A stretch of 64,000 bases of DNA from Todiramphus chloris collaris (Eukaryota > Chordata > Aves > Coraciiformes > Alcedinidae). The stretch spans positions 1,818,450 through 1,882,449 of the forward strand of contig JANVCC010000021.1 of assembly GCA_025345505.1 (NCBI GenBank), in the 5' to 3' direction. Position 1 is the stretch's first letter; each line of letters begins with the position of its first letter. Below are positions 49,403 through 61,834 of the stretch, in pieces. The notes beneath the pieces are model-generated. The model was not told the origin of the DNA and searched no databases. It saw only the letters and a list, made by a program, of their open reading frames with translations. A program made the translations under genes and the position numbers.

Positions 49403-50611
49403 TAGCATCTCTCCGGGTGCTCAAGCTTCTGGTGGGGTTTCACTTGTCTCTGTGGCTGGTTACTGTGCAAGTACCAGAAACACAAATATCACATTAAGGA
49501 ATCGCTCCATTTGCAAAATTATCATCCTGAAATGATTCTACACCCTAAAAAAATGTGCAGACTTGAGGGGAAAAAAAAAGAGAATTCTATATCAGGGAAC
49601 AGGAAAACCTCCATGAGGTACTGGTCATTCTCACTCAATGGTGCCAATCTGAAAATATACATTTACTTCAGCACTAACCCTGTAATATTTATTATTTAGA
49701 ATTGCTACCACAGTGCATTTTATATGAACCTCTCTTGGTCCTAGGGGATAAAAAAGATGCCCATCACCTGTTTTTAACTTTTGAAGACATCATTTTCAGC
49801 TAACGAGATGGAACAGAATGTGTTACCATCATATTCATTACCCTTTTTTGATCCCATTGAACCAATCCCAGCTAAAGAGAGAAAAGGCACAAGTGCCCGG
49901 TCCTCAGCTGGAGTTCTTACACATGGCTTTAAGTGATGAGCAAAGCTCCGTGGAGGTCGTGCTGCTGCATTCAAGGCAGAAGTTAGCTCTGAGGTCTCCA
50001 CGAGTGAAGATTTGCCTCTGAATGAAGTCACACCCATACCCAGAGCTTCTTGGAGCGGGTTCAGTCCGATAGGCAGTATCAGTGCAGCAGGCACAGAAGC
50101 ACCTTCAAATACTTAGACGTACAAAACAGAGCACTGTTTCTGGGTTGGGGGTTATTTTTGAGATATTAACTTTGGTAGAAAACTTAAGGGCTGTTTTTAG
50201 CGAAGTGTCATCTTCCTGCATGTCCTGAGATGTTGGAGAAGCATTTGCTAGCAGTGTATTTGAAATCATACTTCTCTTTCTGGCATTATTGTTTGCTGTG
50301 AAGATTATCACGATTTCTTAAAGTAGCCAGGCCAAACAAATACTTAAGGAGTATGAAAAAGAAGGACCTTCTGACACACATTCACAATAACTTTTGAAGA
50401 GGAAAGACAGAACAAAAAGACAAGATGATTTTTTTTTTTTTTTTTCCTAAATGGAATGTTTTCTTTGCGTTTCCCAGGAGACATCAGCAGCTCTTTCAAA
50501 GTATCAGTTATAAAATGCCGGTACAGTGGGTACTGTATACAAGTTTTTTCTTCTCTGAGGCCATTCAGCTGCTGTTATTTTTCAATCACTAATTTATTTA
50601 TTGTTATCTAG
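49403..50611. other. Intron h-i, end
   Basis: Unique sequence with the T17 run, and 'ttgttatctag' as the acceptor of exon i. Confidence 0.6.
50429..50445. repeat. T17 homopolymer
   Basis: A run of 17 T about 170 bases before exon i. Confidence 0.97.
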
Positions 50612-50715
50612 ATGACCCTCGGGGCAAACATCAAAAAAAAATCCAAAGCAAAACCCAGAATTACCTTAATCTGTATGCTGTAGACGGGCTGCGGACCCTC
50701 TGCATTGCAAAAAGA
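50612..50715 (+). CDS. ATP10A: ATP10A exon i: N-domain
   Basis: This 104-base exon after 'ttgttatctag' completes the split Asp codon and ends in phase 0 at AGA|GTAAGT. It encodes [20 protein letters not shown] and then [15 protein letters not shown]. The segment '[14 protein letters not shown]' is the P4-ATPase N-to-P-domain helix that starts the return to the phosphorylation domain. The intron to the next exon is 171 bases. Confidence 0.95.
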
Positions 50716-50886
50716 GTAAGTAAATGCAGACTCTTAGCTTGCTTTTAAGCAGAGTCTTGCCAAAGGTTACTGAAAGCATTTATTAATTTATTGTTCTTGA
50801 TTCATAACTTCTTTTTCATTTTATTCTGCAAAGTATGAATGCCTCTGCATCACATTGACTGTGCCCTCACATACTCTTTTCAATAG

Positions 50887-51013
50887 ATTCTCAGCAAGGA
50901 AGAGTATGCCTGTTGGTTAAAAAGTCATTTAGAAGCAGAATCCTCTATTGAAAATCGTGAAGAACTTCTGTTTCAGTCAGCACTGCGGATAGAGAAGAAT
51001 CTGCATCTGCTAG
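50887..51013 (+). CDS. ATP10A: ATP10A exon j: N/P-domain linker helices
   Basis: This 127-base exon starts in phase 0 after 'ttcaatag' and ends one base into a glycine codon (donor GTAATG). It encodes [20 protein letters not shown], then [20 protein letters not shown] and LL. This stretch ('L-x-x-E-E-Y-x-x-W ... E-x-x-L-x-L-L-G') is typical of the charged helices just before the [10 protein letters not shown] motif. The acceptor has a short pyrimidine tract. Confidence 0.94.
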
Positions 51014-51514
51014 GTAATGAAATGAGAGCTGGACATGAAATGAAAATGTGTTGAAAATTCTGAAAGCTTGGCTGTGAAATGCGTTCTTTCCCTTAAATGG
51101 TTTCTGACAGGGCAGAAATTGGCTTCTGTTGGACTTTGTCGTGGCTGTCATGTGCAGCCCCACAGAGGAACGGGATATAATTAACATAACAGACATACCC
51201 TGTTTTCCTTGCTCCTGCCATCATTTTATCACAACTGAAATAAGTGGAGTAACACCAGGGGTGAATTTGCCATGATTTTCATAAATGGGAGCTGTGGCTC
51301 TAAAGAGGAGGAGGATTTGGACCAAACTGTCCACAGAGTTGCCTTTGCTTAGTGCCACTTCGACACAGCAGAGACTTCCATGACTCCAGGGGCATCAGAG
51401 ATGCTCATACAGCAAAGCTCATGAACTGCATTTGGAGAGGCATCAGCTCTGCTGTGCATCAGGTTCAGCTCCTGCCTTCAGGGCCTGTGTATTCTGTGGA
51501 AGGGGATCATGGTA

Positions 51515-51780
51515 CTTGAGTGACATCCAATGACAGGACAAGGGGCAACGGGTGGAAGCTGGAACAGAGGAGGTTCCATGGAAACATAAGGAGATGCTTT
51601 TGCATGGTGAGGGTGACAGAGCCTGGCCCAGGGAGGCTGTGGAGTCTCCTTCTCTGGAGACTTCCCAACCCCACCTGGATCTGTTCCTGTGTGACCTGGT
51701 CTAGGTGATCCTGCTCTGGCAGGGGGTTTGGACTCGGTGATCTCCAGAGGTCCCTTCCAACCCCTACCATTCTGTGATAA
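51515..51780 (+). mobile_element. CR1 LINE 3' fragment, class A
   Basis: It starts near 'gacatccaatgacaggacaa' and ends 'ccattctgtgata'. A small deletion removes 'ggctgcccaga' near 51630. Confidence 0.94.
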
Positions 51781-53474
51781 CAATCCAGTTAAAACCAGTA
51801 TGTGCAAAACGTATTCAAAGAACTAAGTTGTACTTTTCCTCTGCAGAGTTGAGATGTTGAGAGCACCGAGGTTCCAAAACGTATACATATTCACTATTAC
51901 TCCAAGCATCCAACTGCTTTCTCTGGCAAAGAAATTGAGACAGTCATTACACTCTTGGAGATAACCTTCACTAATTGCCAACACGCCTGTCTCTGGGAGT
52001 CGAGCTCCACCTCCCCCAAATTCTGATGTATCTACTGCAGATCTCTGAGGCTCCCCATAGGGCCAATGGAGAGACAGAAAAAGCAAGTGCAGTTTATTTG
52101 ATCTCTCTTAGTTACCTCCTTTAGGATTAGATGAATCACACCCTTGAAGTGTCTGCTTCTCTTCTGACATAAAGGGGAATATGAGGTCAGTAATTCAGAC
52201 CATATTAATCAGGAAGATCCCAGCATGATTGCTCCTCTTGGCTCTGTCTGCAGTCTGGGGAATAAAAAAAATTCATTTAAAAAGGAAGGAAAAAAAATAA
52301 AAGAATTTAAATTGAACTGCCAGACAAATAAGTGAGCTTTAGCCAGAACTACCCCTTCAGTCATTCCCCCAAAAACTCATGCCGTGGGTTGTATCTTGCA
52401 ATGCTCAGTTCTGATGCAATTCTTGGACTGAAAAAGTGAGTCTGGAAAAGGAGTGTCTTTTCCTTTGTACACTGTTTGGATAATAGTAGCTTTCCCAACT
52501 GCCTTAAGAATGTGTTTCCACCTACATGGCTGATGCTTAGACTGCAGGTGGACTTCGGTTGCTAAAATTTTTTTTTTCAAGGAACAACCATAGGTAAAAC
52601 CAATAGCTGAGAGAATTTTACTTTGCTTTTCCTGGTGTCCCAGGTAATTTGCATGTCTGTCACCTCCTCATTCTCTAGTAGTGAGGGCTTTCATCTCCTC
52701 TGGAGCACTGGTGTATCAGTGGTGACACTGAACGTGGTCCTGAGCAGCTTTTGCTAAAGTATTTGCCAATCTTGTCTGTGCCAATTGATGGAAGAAAACG
52801 TAGGAAAGCTACTCAGTCTCTCACAAGCAGGTAGAATATACTGAAAGCGTGAAAAAGCCACATTTTACTTTCACATCATGGCCAACAGATTTCTGATTTA
52901 TTCTCTGCTCTATCTCATTGGGAAACCACTGTCTTTCTGCAAGGAGCAAAGAGGAGCAACAAGGGGTTTCTGTCTGCAGCCCAAGGTGTGTTGCCAAGCT
53001 GCAGCCCTGCTGTCCTTCCCCTTCAAAAGGGAGAAATCTCTAGTGACCCAGCCTCTCCTAGTTGAGGAAAGGCAGCTAACACCCTGAAGAACTGAAGTGA
53101 CCTTCTAGAAGCAACATCTTCTCTAGCAACATTCAGAAGAAACGGTGAAGTCAGAGAGCAGAGAGACCAAAAGCAAAGATGCATCACACTTGTGAACCTC
53201 TGAGAACAGAAGTTTTTTTTTCAGATTGCTCTGGAAGTTTTGAATTCTGAATTTATTGTCGACCGTTAACACAGATGATTACCCAGCTCCTTTCTCCTCC
53301 TCTCTCTCAAGGCCCCCGAAAAGCCGCGTGAATCTTGCAACCGTTGGTAGTGTTAACTATTTCCCAGTAATACTCACTGCTGGTTTCTTTTGAAAACTCC
53401 AAACTTTACAATTTGAGGTGAACCCTAAGCACTCATTTAATGTGCAATATTTGGCTTTTTTTCTACGTGCTCAG
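51781..53474. other. Intron j-k, unique part
   Basis: No recognised element. There is an A-rich low-complexity run near 52262-52305. Confidence 0.6.
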
Positions 53475-53659
53475 GTGCAACTGGAATCGAAGACCGTTTA
53501 CAGGACGGTGTTCCAGAAACCATTGCAAACTTACGCAAAGCTGGCCTGCAGATTTGGGTCCTTACTGGAGACAAGCAAGAGACAGCTGTTAATATTGCTT
53601 ATGCCTGCAAGCTACTGGATCACGATGAAGAAATCATCACTTTGAATGCTGAATCACCA
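53475..53659 (+). CDS. ATP10A: ATP10A exon k: P-domain [10 protein letters not shown] and TGDKQETA motifs
   Basis: This 185-base exon after 'cgtgctcag' completes the split Gly codon. It encodes [17 protein letters not shown], then [20 protein letters not shown] and [22 protein letters not shown] (from 53564) is the conserved phosphorylation-domain loop involved in phosphate and magnesium handling, and DGVPETI marks the P-domain. All invariant residues I know for the family are present. It ends in phase 0, donor GTAAGC. Confidence 0.97.
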
Positions 53660-54982
53660 GTAAGCAGATCCGATACACAAGTTTGCTTGTGAACTAGCTT
53701 TGCTTTATTTTCAACTCGCGCAATTAAAATTGTTTGATGGCTTTTTTTTCCTTTCCCTCATTTATTTTTTTTTTTCTTTCCTTCTTTTCCTGCTGCATCC
53801 ATAATTTTCAGGTAGGAACATGTCTTTGAATACTTTTCAGTGAATCACGCTTCTGAGTCATAGTGCCATGTGTCATAAACTCACTAAAGACATGTAAGCG
53901 TGTAGTGGAATGAAAATATACCATAGCAGCATAAATGCCTCTTTTTGGTATGTGTTCTCAAAACATCCCTACTTGTGCTTATTGCTACTAATGGGTCTCC
54001 AAAAGCAACCTGTTATTAAACGTGTGTTGAGGAAGAAAACAATTGATTACCTATTAAGGATGTGTGTTTTATTTTACACCACTGATACGTAGTGTTTCGA
54101 TAGTCATTCGTGTTTTCCCTGCTGGCTTTTTCTCTGGAGATAGAAGCAATACTTTAATTTCAATGCTAACCCTGAGAGTCAGAAAACCACATCTACCGTA
54201 ATTCCTTGCTTCCTAACAGACCTTTTCTAATTCCTCTGGATTACTGATCTTTCCTGTGCTCAACTTGTTGCAAGCAGTCACAAAGAGTTTACTGATATGG
54301 TCTGACATACAAGGAACCAGACTGATAGTGCTATAGTCCTTTAATGGGGTGATAAAATTGGACTTCAGCAGAGGAGAGGTAGGCCAGCAATATCCAGCTC
54401 CAATTTCTTTCAAAAAGGAAGAAAAGATAACAGCATTTTACCAACTGAACTGGTAAATTGATTTTCCGTGCTCTTTCTTTTTTTTTTTTTGTCATACTTT
54501 GCTGTGAGACCAATAGCATGTCATTTTAAATGTTCATATATTCTCAGCAACCTCTTCTAGCTGAGCATGGCTAGGGGAGAGAATTCAGCTTAAATAACCT
54601 TTAATTTGCCTTTAACAATGCCTAACTGTTTGAGTTGAGTTGTAGGCGTGTGCATGGTGTTCATCACCATACTTCACTTGGTACTGATACTGATTATATC
54701 ATTTCCCAGCACTGTTACTCTGAGGAGATAAAAGAAATTAGTTCAGCATACAATACTGCATGTTAAAGAGGAATTAGATTTTAAGCCTTTTGAGTCCTCG
54801 TTGCTGCAAGAATTGCGTTTAGAGCTATTACAAGATTCAGAATTAGAAATTAAAACTTTAATAGCGCAGCAAATATAACACATTCTCCAGATTCCTTATG
54901 CCTCAATATACAGCTAACACAAACGTTTGGATGTGTGTTCTTTTCTCTCAAGCATATTTATTTTGAATGGTTTTTTTTTCAG
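53660..54982. other. Intron k-l
   Basis: 1.3 kb without CR1. T-rich tracts at 53740-53790 and 54475-54491. Confidence 0.65.
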
Positions 54983-55304
54983 GAGACATGCTCTGTCTTG
55001 CTGGAACAGTGCCTGCAATGCGTAGAGTCTAAATTTTCAAACGACACGATAGACGAAGCTACTGGAAATAGAACTGTTGGGTTCACCCCTCTCTACCCAC
55101 CCTCTTCCCCTGTGCTTTCCAGCTTGGGCCTAGTGATTGATGGAAGGACTCTGGCTTATGCCCTGGAACCTGCACTAGAAGATCAATTTCTTGCACTGGC
55201 CAAGCGATGCCGTTCGGTATTGTGTTGTCGCTCTACCCCGCTCCAAAAGAGCATGGTGGTGAAACTGGTCAGAGACAAACTCAAAGCGATGACCTTGGCG
55301 ATAG
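54983..55304 (+). CDS. ATP10A: ATP10A exon l: P-domain with variable insert
   Basis: This is a 322-base exon after a ten-base pyrimidine run and 'ag'. The first half, [17 protein letters not shown] through [15 protein letters not shown], is a divergent linker whose length varies between ATP10 orthologues. The second half returns to conserved sequence: [33 protein letters not shown] and [19 protein letters not shown]. It ends one base into the glycine that begins GDGANDVSM (donor GTAAAT), so the magnesium-binding hinge motif is split between exons. Confidence 0.95.
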
Positions 55305-55894
55305 GTAAATAATCTCTGTTTAAAGTAGCCTGCCTCGATGTATACTGTGCCTTGAAAACTTGGATCTTTTCGCTTGGAGGACCCTTCCAGCTGCCTCACA
55401 ATTCCAATAGTCCTCTGAAAATGGTCGGACAGCTCTGACATCTGTACTCTAACATATTTACTCCAAACTATAACTCTGGAGTAGTACTTGGGATTTCATA
55501 GGTAATCAGGACCTGGGTACGTGGTGAGGTTTTGGTATGTCATGTCTGAACACAGCTGTGAAGGCCTGGGTTAGCTGATGCTGGGCTCAACACCATTTTG
55601 CAGTCGTTGTATTACACAGAACAACGCTGGGCTCGGGGTTGTTTCATCCAGTCCTGTATGAAACTCAGGGTTCTGCGTTTCTCATCACAAATCAGCCAAA
55701 CAGCATAGGATGTGGGTTGGCCTTGTCAGTATAGAGAAGGCATTTACAACTGGCATCGTGCCAGTGCTTACACTTCTTCCCAGCTAATCACTCAGTTGGC
55801 AAAGGGGAGCTTTTGCCAGTCGCCCTGTTTTCAATCTGGCAGCATCTTCCGTGTTTGCGCGGTGGTCACAACAACCCCATCACAACCCCTACAG

Positions 55895-56320
55895 GCTTGG
55901 AGAAGAGTGGCTAGAAAGCTGCTTGGAGGAAAAGGACCTGGGGGTGTTGGTTGGCAGCCAAGTGAACGTGAGCCAGCAGTGTGCTCAGGTGGCCAAGAAG
56001 GCCAAGGACATCCTGGCCTGGATCAAAACTGGTGTGACCAGCAGGAGTAGGGAGGTGATCGTGCCCCTAGGCTCAGCACTCTTGAGACCACACCTTGAGT
56101 ACTGTGTCCAGTTCGGGGCACCACAGCATAAGAAGGGCATTGAGGTGCTGGAGCAGGTCCAGAGAAGGGCAACGAGGCTGGTGGGAGGTCTGGAAAACAT
56201 GAGGAGCAGCTGAGGGAACTGGCCTTGTTCAGTCTGAGGAAGAGGAGACTGAGAGGAGACCTTATTGCTCTCTACAGCTACCTAAAAGGAGGTTGTAGTG
56301 ACACTGTGTCGCTCTCTTTT
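55895..56320 (+). mobile_element. CR1 LINE ORF2 fragment lacking its 3' end
   Basis: It reads [39 protein letters not shown] and [20 protein letters not shown], then [20 protein letters not shown]. Similarity fades near 56320 with no octamer tail, so this copy is truncated at its 3' side, unlike the others. Confidence 0.92.
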
Positions 56321-58131
56321 CCCAAATTCCTAATGAGAGGTGACTCACAAAATCTAAGCCGAACCTTAGCACTTTTGTCCCCTGGTTTACCTGATTGCTC
56401 ATACAGTTTGAATACACAAAGTTGTGACTGAAACCCTCCAGATGGGTGTGGCAAAACTATGCCCACTCAAATTATGCCATCTGCAGACACAAAAGTTGTC
56501 TTGTGTCTGAAACCACCTCTGAAGCCCTCCAGGTTCTCCTTATCTTATTTTCCCAGGAGTCTGAACAGTGGTTTGAATTGAAAGTGAGGACATACCATTT
56601 GTTGAGGTGCAAGGCTCAGCTCACGTTTCAGTTCCTTGTGTGGTGCAGCATTGTCTGGTTTGGCCTGGGGCTTATGGACAACTCAAGGCTGAGCCATCTA
56701 CACAGCTCCTCATGTGTCATCTCTGCATAGATAGGGCCATAGACAGGCAAGCCAAGGCTGAGTCACCTGCACAACCCCCTTGGGAGTTGCCTGCTTTCAC
56801 CACACGATGCTGAAACTTGCTCATGGACTATGAAGATTAGAAGACACAGTCACAGCATGTATTGTCACAGGGACACAAGCTTTCATCTACCTCTCTTGGT
56901 TAATCATAGCAGCAGTACATGTGGCTTGGACCTACCCGTGAGAAGTCCTAAGTACACATGATATTTGTCAAGACTCCTGTGACATCTACATGATCAAATG
57001 TGTTCTGATTATAATAATCCACGTGCTCACTGTATTATATGTAGCTCAAATATGCCTTCCTCGTGCTGAATTTCTGTCTTTGACTGACTGCAGACATAAC
57101 CATTTGTTGTCAAAAACATCTGGCTGGTTAACTTGAATTATCCAGAATGCTTAAAAATGCTCATGGAGACTGGGCAGCTTGTGTTTTCATTTTTCCTGAG
57201 CATCTTGAGTGTGTGAGTTGAACTCAAGGAGCTCTTGGCTTCCAAGCCTCGCTGCGTGCCATCCTCCCTTGTAACCAATATGAGCAAACCTGAGGTTGTG
57301 TCACACAGTCACAAAGACATCAGCTTTGTCAGGTGAGCAGATACCACTCTGATGTGTGCCAGCAGGAGGGAAGCTGGACTGAGATGTGAATGTGTGCCTC
57401 AGCCCCTACAGTTTCATACCAAGTGTGTCAGCAGCTAATACAGTTCCATTTTCCTCTACCACATTGGCTGGAAATTTGAAGTTAAGAAGTTAGGATTAGC
57501 TTTCTGGTATCCTTTCTGTGGCAGCCAGCACTTGTGATATCATGACTGGAAGCAGGGCAAGGGATGGTGACTGTGCAACCATCACTGTTAAATCAACCTG
57601 TGATGGGTGTATTAAAGATCTCAGAGTGGTCAAACCAAGTCAAGAATTAATCTACTTTTTAACTTCATTTTATTTTTAACTGTGTAGACATTCTCACTGG
57701 CTTTAGGCTCCTTGCACATTTCATTCTTGGTCATACCTAATTGCAAGCAGACAGTTGAGCAGGAAGCAGAAATATTGTGAAGCTCATTCTCAGCCTTCCA
57801 TCATTGCAGTACTTGTGCAGTTCAGGTCGAATACTTGATTTTAAGGCTTACAAAAAAGAGAGGGTTTTGTTTTATTTTTACTTTTCCACCATAAAAGAAG
57901 TCTACAGAGATCATAATGTCTTGACAGCTTTGCCAGTCTTTGAGTCTTATATTCCAAAGATGTATCCTTTCCTACCCAACATCTCCCTTACTACACTCGC
58001 CCAGCACTTGCTACACAACTCCCTTACTACACTCAGCCAACACTCAGTAACAACTGATTTTCCTTTGGTTTGTTGCTGTTAACTGTTCCTGGTCTAGTAG
58101 CAATGACAAAACTGTCTCTTGTCATCTTTAG
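56321..58131. other. Intron l-m, unidentified sequence
   Basis: It follows the tail-less CR1. It is richer in CA/TG and CpG-poor, with loosely similar internal phrases ('aaggctgag' twice). It could be an unrecognised older insertion; terminal repeats were not found. Confidence 0.4.
57983..58034. repeat. 36-bp period imperfect duplication
   Basis: 'ctcccttactacactc' occurs at 57983-57998 and again at 58019-58034, with similar flanks (gcccagcac versus agccaacac). Confidence 0.85.
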
Positions 58132-58208
58132 GTGATGGTGCTAATGATGTCAGCATGATCCAAGTGGCAGATGTTGGCGTGGGGATCTCTGGTCAAGAAG
58201 GCATGCAG
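58132..58208 (+). CDS. ATP10A: ATP10A exon m: hinge motif GDGANDVSM
   Basis: This is the smallest exon in the window, 77 bases, after 'catctttag'. It encodes [20 protein letters not shown], then GQEGMQ. The two aspartates of GDGxND coordinate magnesium in the P-domain, and [12 protein letters not shown] is the conserved lead to M5. It ends in phase 0 at CAG|GTAACA. Loss of this exon would destroy catalysis. Confidence 0.97.
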
Positions 58209-58429
58209 GTAACATTGCTCGTTCACTGGCGAGACCTCTCATGAGGGTGTGAAATAGCCACTTCCCATGTGTTAGCTTGACCAAGCTGCCTTTGGATATC
58301 CCGGAGAAGTGGCAAGTTGTGCTCAGAAGTACCAGTTGTGTGTCATCAGAGGCTTTCAGCTTGAGATCGAGTGTGTGGTCTCAGATCTGTGGTGAGGTTG
58401 CACATGCTAGCTGCCTTATTCATGTTTAC

Positions 58430-58757
58430 AAATATCTGTAGGGTGAGTGTTAAGTAGAAGGGGCCAGTCTCTTTTCAGTGGTGCCCTGGGATAGGACGAG
58501 AGGTAATGGCAGCAAGGTGAAACACAGGAAGTTCCACCTCAACATGAGGAGAAGCTTCTTCACTGTGAGAGTGACAGAGCCTGGCCCAGGCTGCCCAGAG
58601 AGGCTGTGGAGTCTCCTTCTCTGGAGACTTTCCAAGACCTTCCTGGATCTGTCCCTGTGTGGGCTGCCCTGGGTGACCCTGCTCTGGCAGGGGGGTTGGA
58701 CTCAATGATCTCCAGAGGTCCCTTCCAACCCCTACCATTCTGTGATTCTATGATTCT
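58430..58757 (+). mobile_element. CR1 LINE 3' fragment, class A
   Basis: About 328 bases, from 'aaatatctgtagggtgagtg' to three terminal octamers. It lies about 220 bases after exon m. Confidence 0.95.
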
Positions 58758-60114
58758 ACCTTCTCAGAAAATTCAACTGATTAGATCCCTCTAAGCAATG
58801 TGTTTTATGAAATCATTTATTAAATGCTGGTTTAAAGGAAGAAGAAAGCTCAGCTACATATTATTGAGGAAATAAAGGTTCACCTTATTCTGTCTTTTAT
58901 TCTCTTCTCTCCTGTACTGCGTGGATATACTTCTCCTTCAGAGTAGCTCCACAAGCCCATCCAGCTGATGCAGTTTGTTGGCATGTTTTGATGGTGGCCC
59001 ATAGCCCAGCCACCCACACATCTCACTCACTCAGCCTATTCAGACAGCAGAAGAGTGAACAAAGAGAAAATCACAACCACTTGCAGACCCACTGCTCCCT
59101 ACACACGATGCCAAATGTTGGTTTTCTCCACAGTTCCTGCCACAGGAAGCAGCAAGATAAGGGGGATGTGTGCTGTTGTCTTTTGGCTGAGTCCAGCCTG
59201 TGATTGCTGTATCTACCACTGTATAAGAGGCACTTCTCTCATCCCCAAAAGAGAGGATGTATATGTAGAGGATGTATTACCTACTGTATATTACCTATTA
59301 CCTCTGGCTCCTCTAGTGCTGGTGCAGTTCACTTGCAGTGTTGGCACCAAGACATAAGACAGAGAATGAGGAAGATGCCTCATGTCCACGACCCACCTTG
59401 TCTTTGGGCTGGGGGCAGGCTTTTTGCATGAGAAAATAGAGTAGCTGAGTAGATGTCAAAGAGCTCTGCAGAGAAGATGGGAAGTGTTTCCATCCTGAGG
59501 ACACGAGCAGATGAGCATACTCCTTGTTTACCAGTGGGTGGTTCTCTGACCCACACTGAATTTTCTGCCACACTGGCTGGATATTTTGCTTGAAAGGGGA
59601 GAAAGGTCTCGGTCACACCACGTGCAAGTTGGCTATAGAGTTTTATTCCAGGGGATATCATGAATGCCATAATTTATTCAACAAATGAAACAAAAATTTA
59701 ACTGAACTATAAACCTGGGTGTCAACTTTGTGCATTTTCTGGTGTGCAGATCCCCAGGACAGTACTCTGGAGAAAAGCCAGTAGATGTTTTTCTTATTTA
59801 TTCATATACTCTTCCAAAGGTGTCCTCTCTTAGCTGTTCTTGGAGGGTGGATACTAAGGAAGATGGGCTTTAGCCTAACCTAGCAGAGCTATTGCTGTCA
59901 TTCTCCTTCATGTAATTATCCAGTAGGTTCAATCAAAGTAATCTCCAGGGCATATAGATGTCCATCAACACTCTTGAAACAGATTTCAGGCCAGCAATCC
60001 ATTAAAAACGCTTCTCCAAACAAGTCAGCAGCTGTAAATTAGACTGGAAAAAAGCTACCAAAAAAAGTATTGAGATATCCATTGTGCATATGACATCCCA
60101 GCCATAGACCCTAT
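58758..60114. other. Intron m-n, unique part
   Basis: A short imperfect 'gaggatgta'/'ttacctact' repeat near 59250-59300. No gene is supported. Confidence 0.6.
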
Positions 60115-60268
60115 GAGTCTAGTGGAGTCATCATCCCTGGAGGTGTTCAAATAACGTGTAGATGTGGCACTTCAGGACATGGTTTAGTGGTCGTGATAAT
60201 GTTGGGTAGACAGTAAGACTTGATGATCTTGGAGTTCTTTTCCAGCCTTAATGATTCTGTGATTCTGA
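60115..60268 (+). mobile_element. CR1 LINE 3' fragment, class C-like
   Basis: It keeps 'tccctggaggtgttcaaata', then 'gacatggtttagtggtcgtg', and ends 'atgattctgtgattctga'. It could be the missing tail of the copy at 55895 or an independent insertion. Confidence 0.92.
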
Positions 60269-61179
60269 GTCTGACCAAGGGCCAGAGAGAGCAGGAGAAA
60301 AAGAAGTTATGGATTAAGCTGATACCAAGTGTATTCGTTGTTCCATGGCCTTTAACAGCCCCCGAGAGCTTTGCAAAACTTCTGCAGTACCCAGGCTCTG
60401 GAGAACCCAGAGGAGACTGTTTTTATGGGGTCCCTTCCAAGCCTATCAATTCCAAAAAGTCTGCCCCAAAACTCCTCAGTCATATCATCTTTTATGAACT
60501 TAGCAGCATCCATGTATTAATTCAGATCACTTTTTTTCTTCATGCAAACATACAGTGCTCATAGTATTTTGTTTTTTTTTTCCCTCCTCTCCCCATTCTG
60601 CCAGTTTCAGTTGAGCTCATCCACTTACAATCACCAGTCCTCAAATGCCCCTGGCTTTTTCGGAGTATTCAAATCTGAAAGCTATTTGCTCATTAACCCA
60701 TTAAAGTACCTGTTGGTTTTTTTTTTCCTAAATGGAAGTTCAGCAGAGTGGAAAATGTTTATAGAGCCCTTCCTTTCCTGCGAGGTCCTAAGGAACCATG
60801 CAGGACTCTTTCCTACAAGCAGCTGTCAGAATCTTGCACATGCAGGTGCTCGAAAGGCGTTGAGCACTTAGATGTCCAAACCAGCAATACCCGCTGGATT
60901 TATTTTCTTCCCATGTCCTGTGGACTCATGTGGAGCACGAATCACATTTTCCTGTGAAAAAAGGTAGAATCAAAAACTAAAAATGTGAAAATCGAGGGGA
61001 TATTGTGAGACGAAATAAACAAGCAAATGTTGTTGGGTAACACTGTCTTCCTCACTGTGTTCCTCACTGTAATCAAAGTGGAATCAAAGAGACAAAAAAA
61101 TAAAACCCTGACACTTCTCACAATGTGAAACACTATTTAGCAGTACAAAGGAAAGGAAGCCAACAGTTAACTTTTAACC

Positions 61180-61834
61180 TTGGAAAGCAGTACCACGGAG
61201 AAAGACCTTGGAGTCCTAGTGGATAGCAAGTTCTCCATGGGACAGCAACGTGGCCAGGAAGGCCAATGGTGTCCTGGGGTGCATTAAGAAAATTGTGTCC
61301 AGCAGGTCAAGGGAGGTTCTCCTCCCACTCTACTCTGGAATACTGTGCCCAGATTTGGGGTCCCAATTCAGAAGAGACAGGAATCTACTGGAAAGAGTCC
61401 AACAGAGGCTACGATGATGATTAAGGGACTTGAGCATCTCCCCTGTGAAGAAAGACTGAGGGGACTGTGGCTGTTTAGTCTTGAGAGAAGAATGACAGAG
61501 GATCTTATTAATGCCTATAAATATCTGAGGGGTGGGTGTCAAATGGAAGGGGCCAGGCTCTTTTCTGTAGTGCCCAGCAATAGGACAAGGAACAATGCGT
61601 ATTAACTTGAGCATAGAAGGTTCCACCTCAACATGAGGAGGAACTTCTTTGCTGTGAGGGTGACAGAGCCGGAAAAAGCTGCCCAGAGAGGTGGTGGAGT
61701 CTCCTTCTCTGAAGACTTTGAGAACCCATCTGGATCTGTTCCTGTGCAACATGCCCTGGGTGATCCTGCTCTGACAGGGGGGTTGGACTCGATGATTTCT
61801 AGAGGTCCCTCCCAACCATTCTATGATTCTGTGA
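61180..61834 (+). mobile_element. CR1 LINE 3' fragment, class A, with ORF2 remnant
   Basis: About 655 bases, starting in ORF2 ('gagaaagaccttggagtcct') and ending 'ttctatgattctgtga'. It reads MIKGLEHLPCEERLRGLWLF. Frameshifts are present. Confidence 0.95.

Noticed and set aside
56321..57640. Endogenous retroviral LTR
   Set aside because: No TG...CA terminal pair, no primer-binding site and no retroviral frame could be seen.
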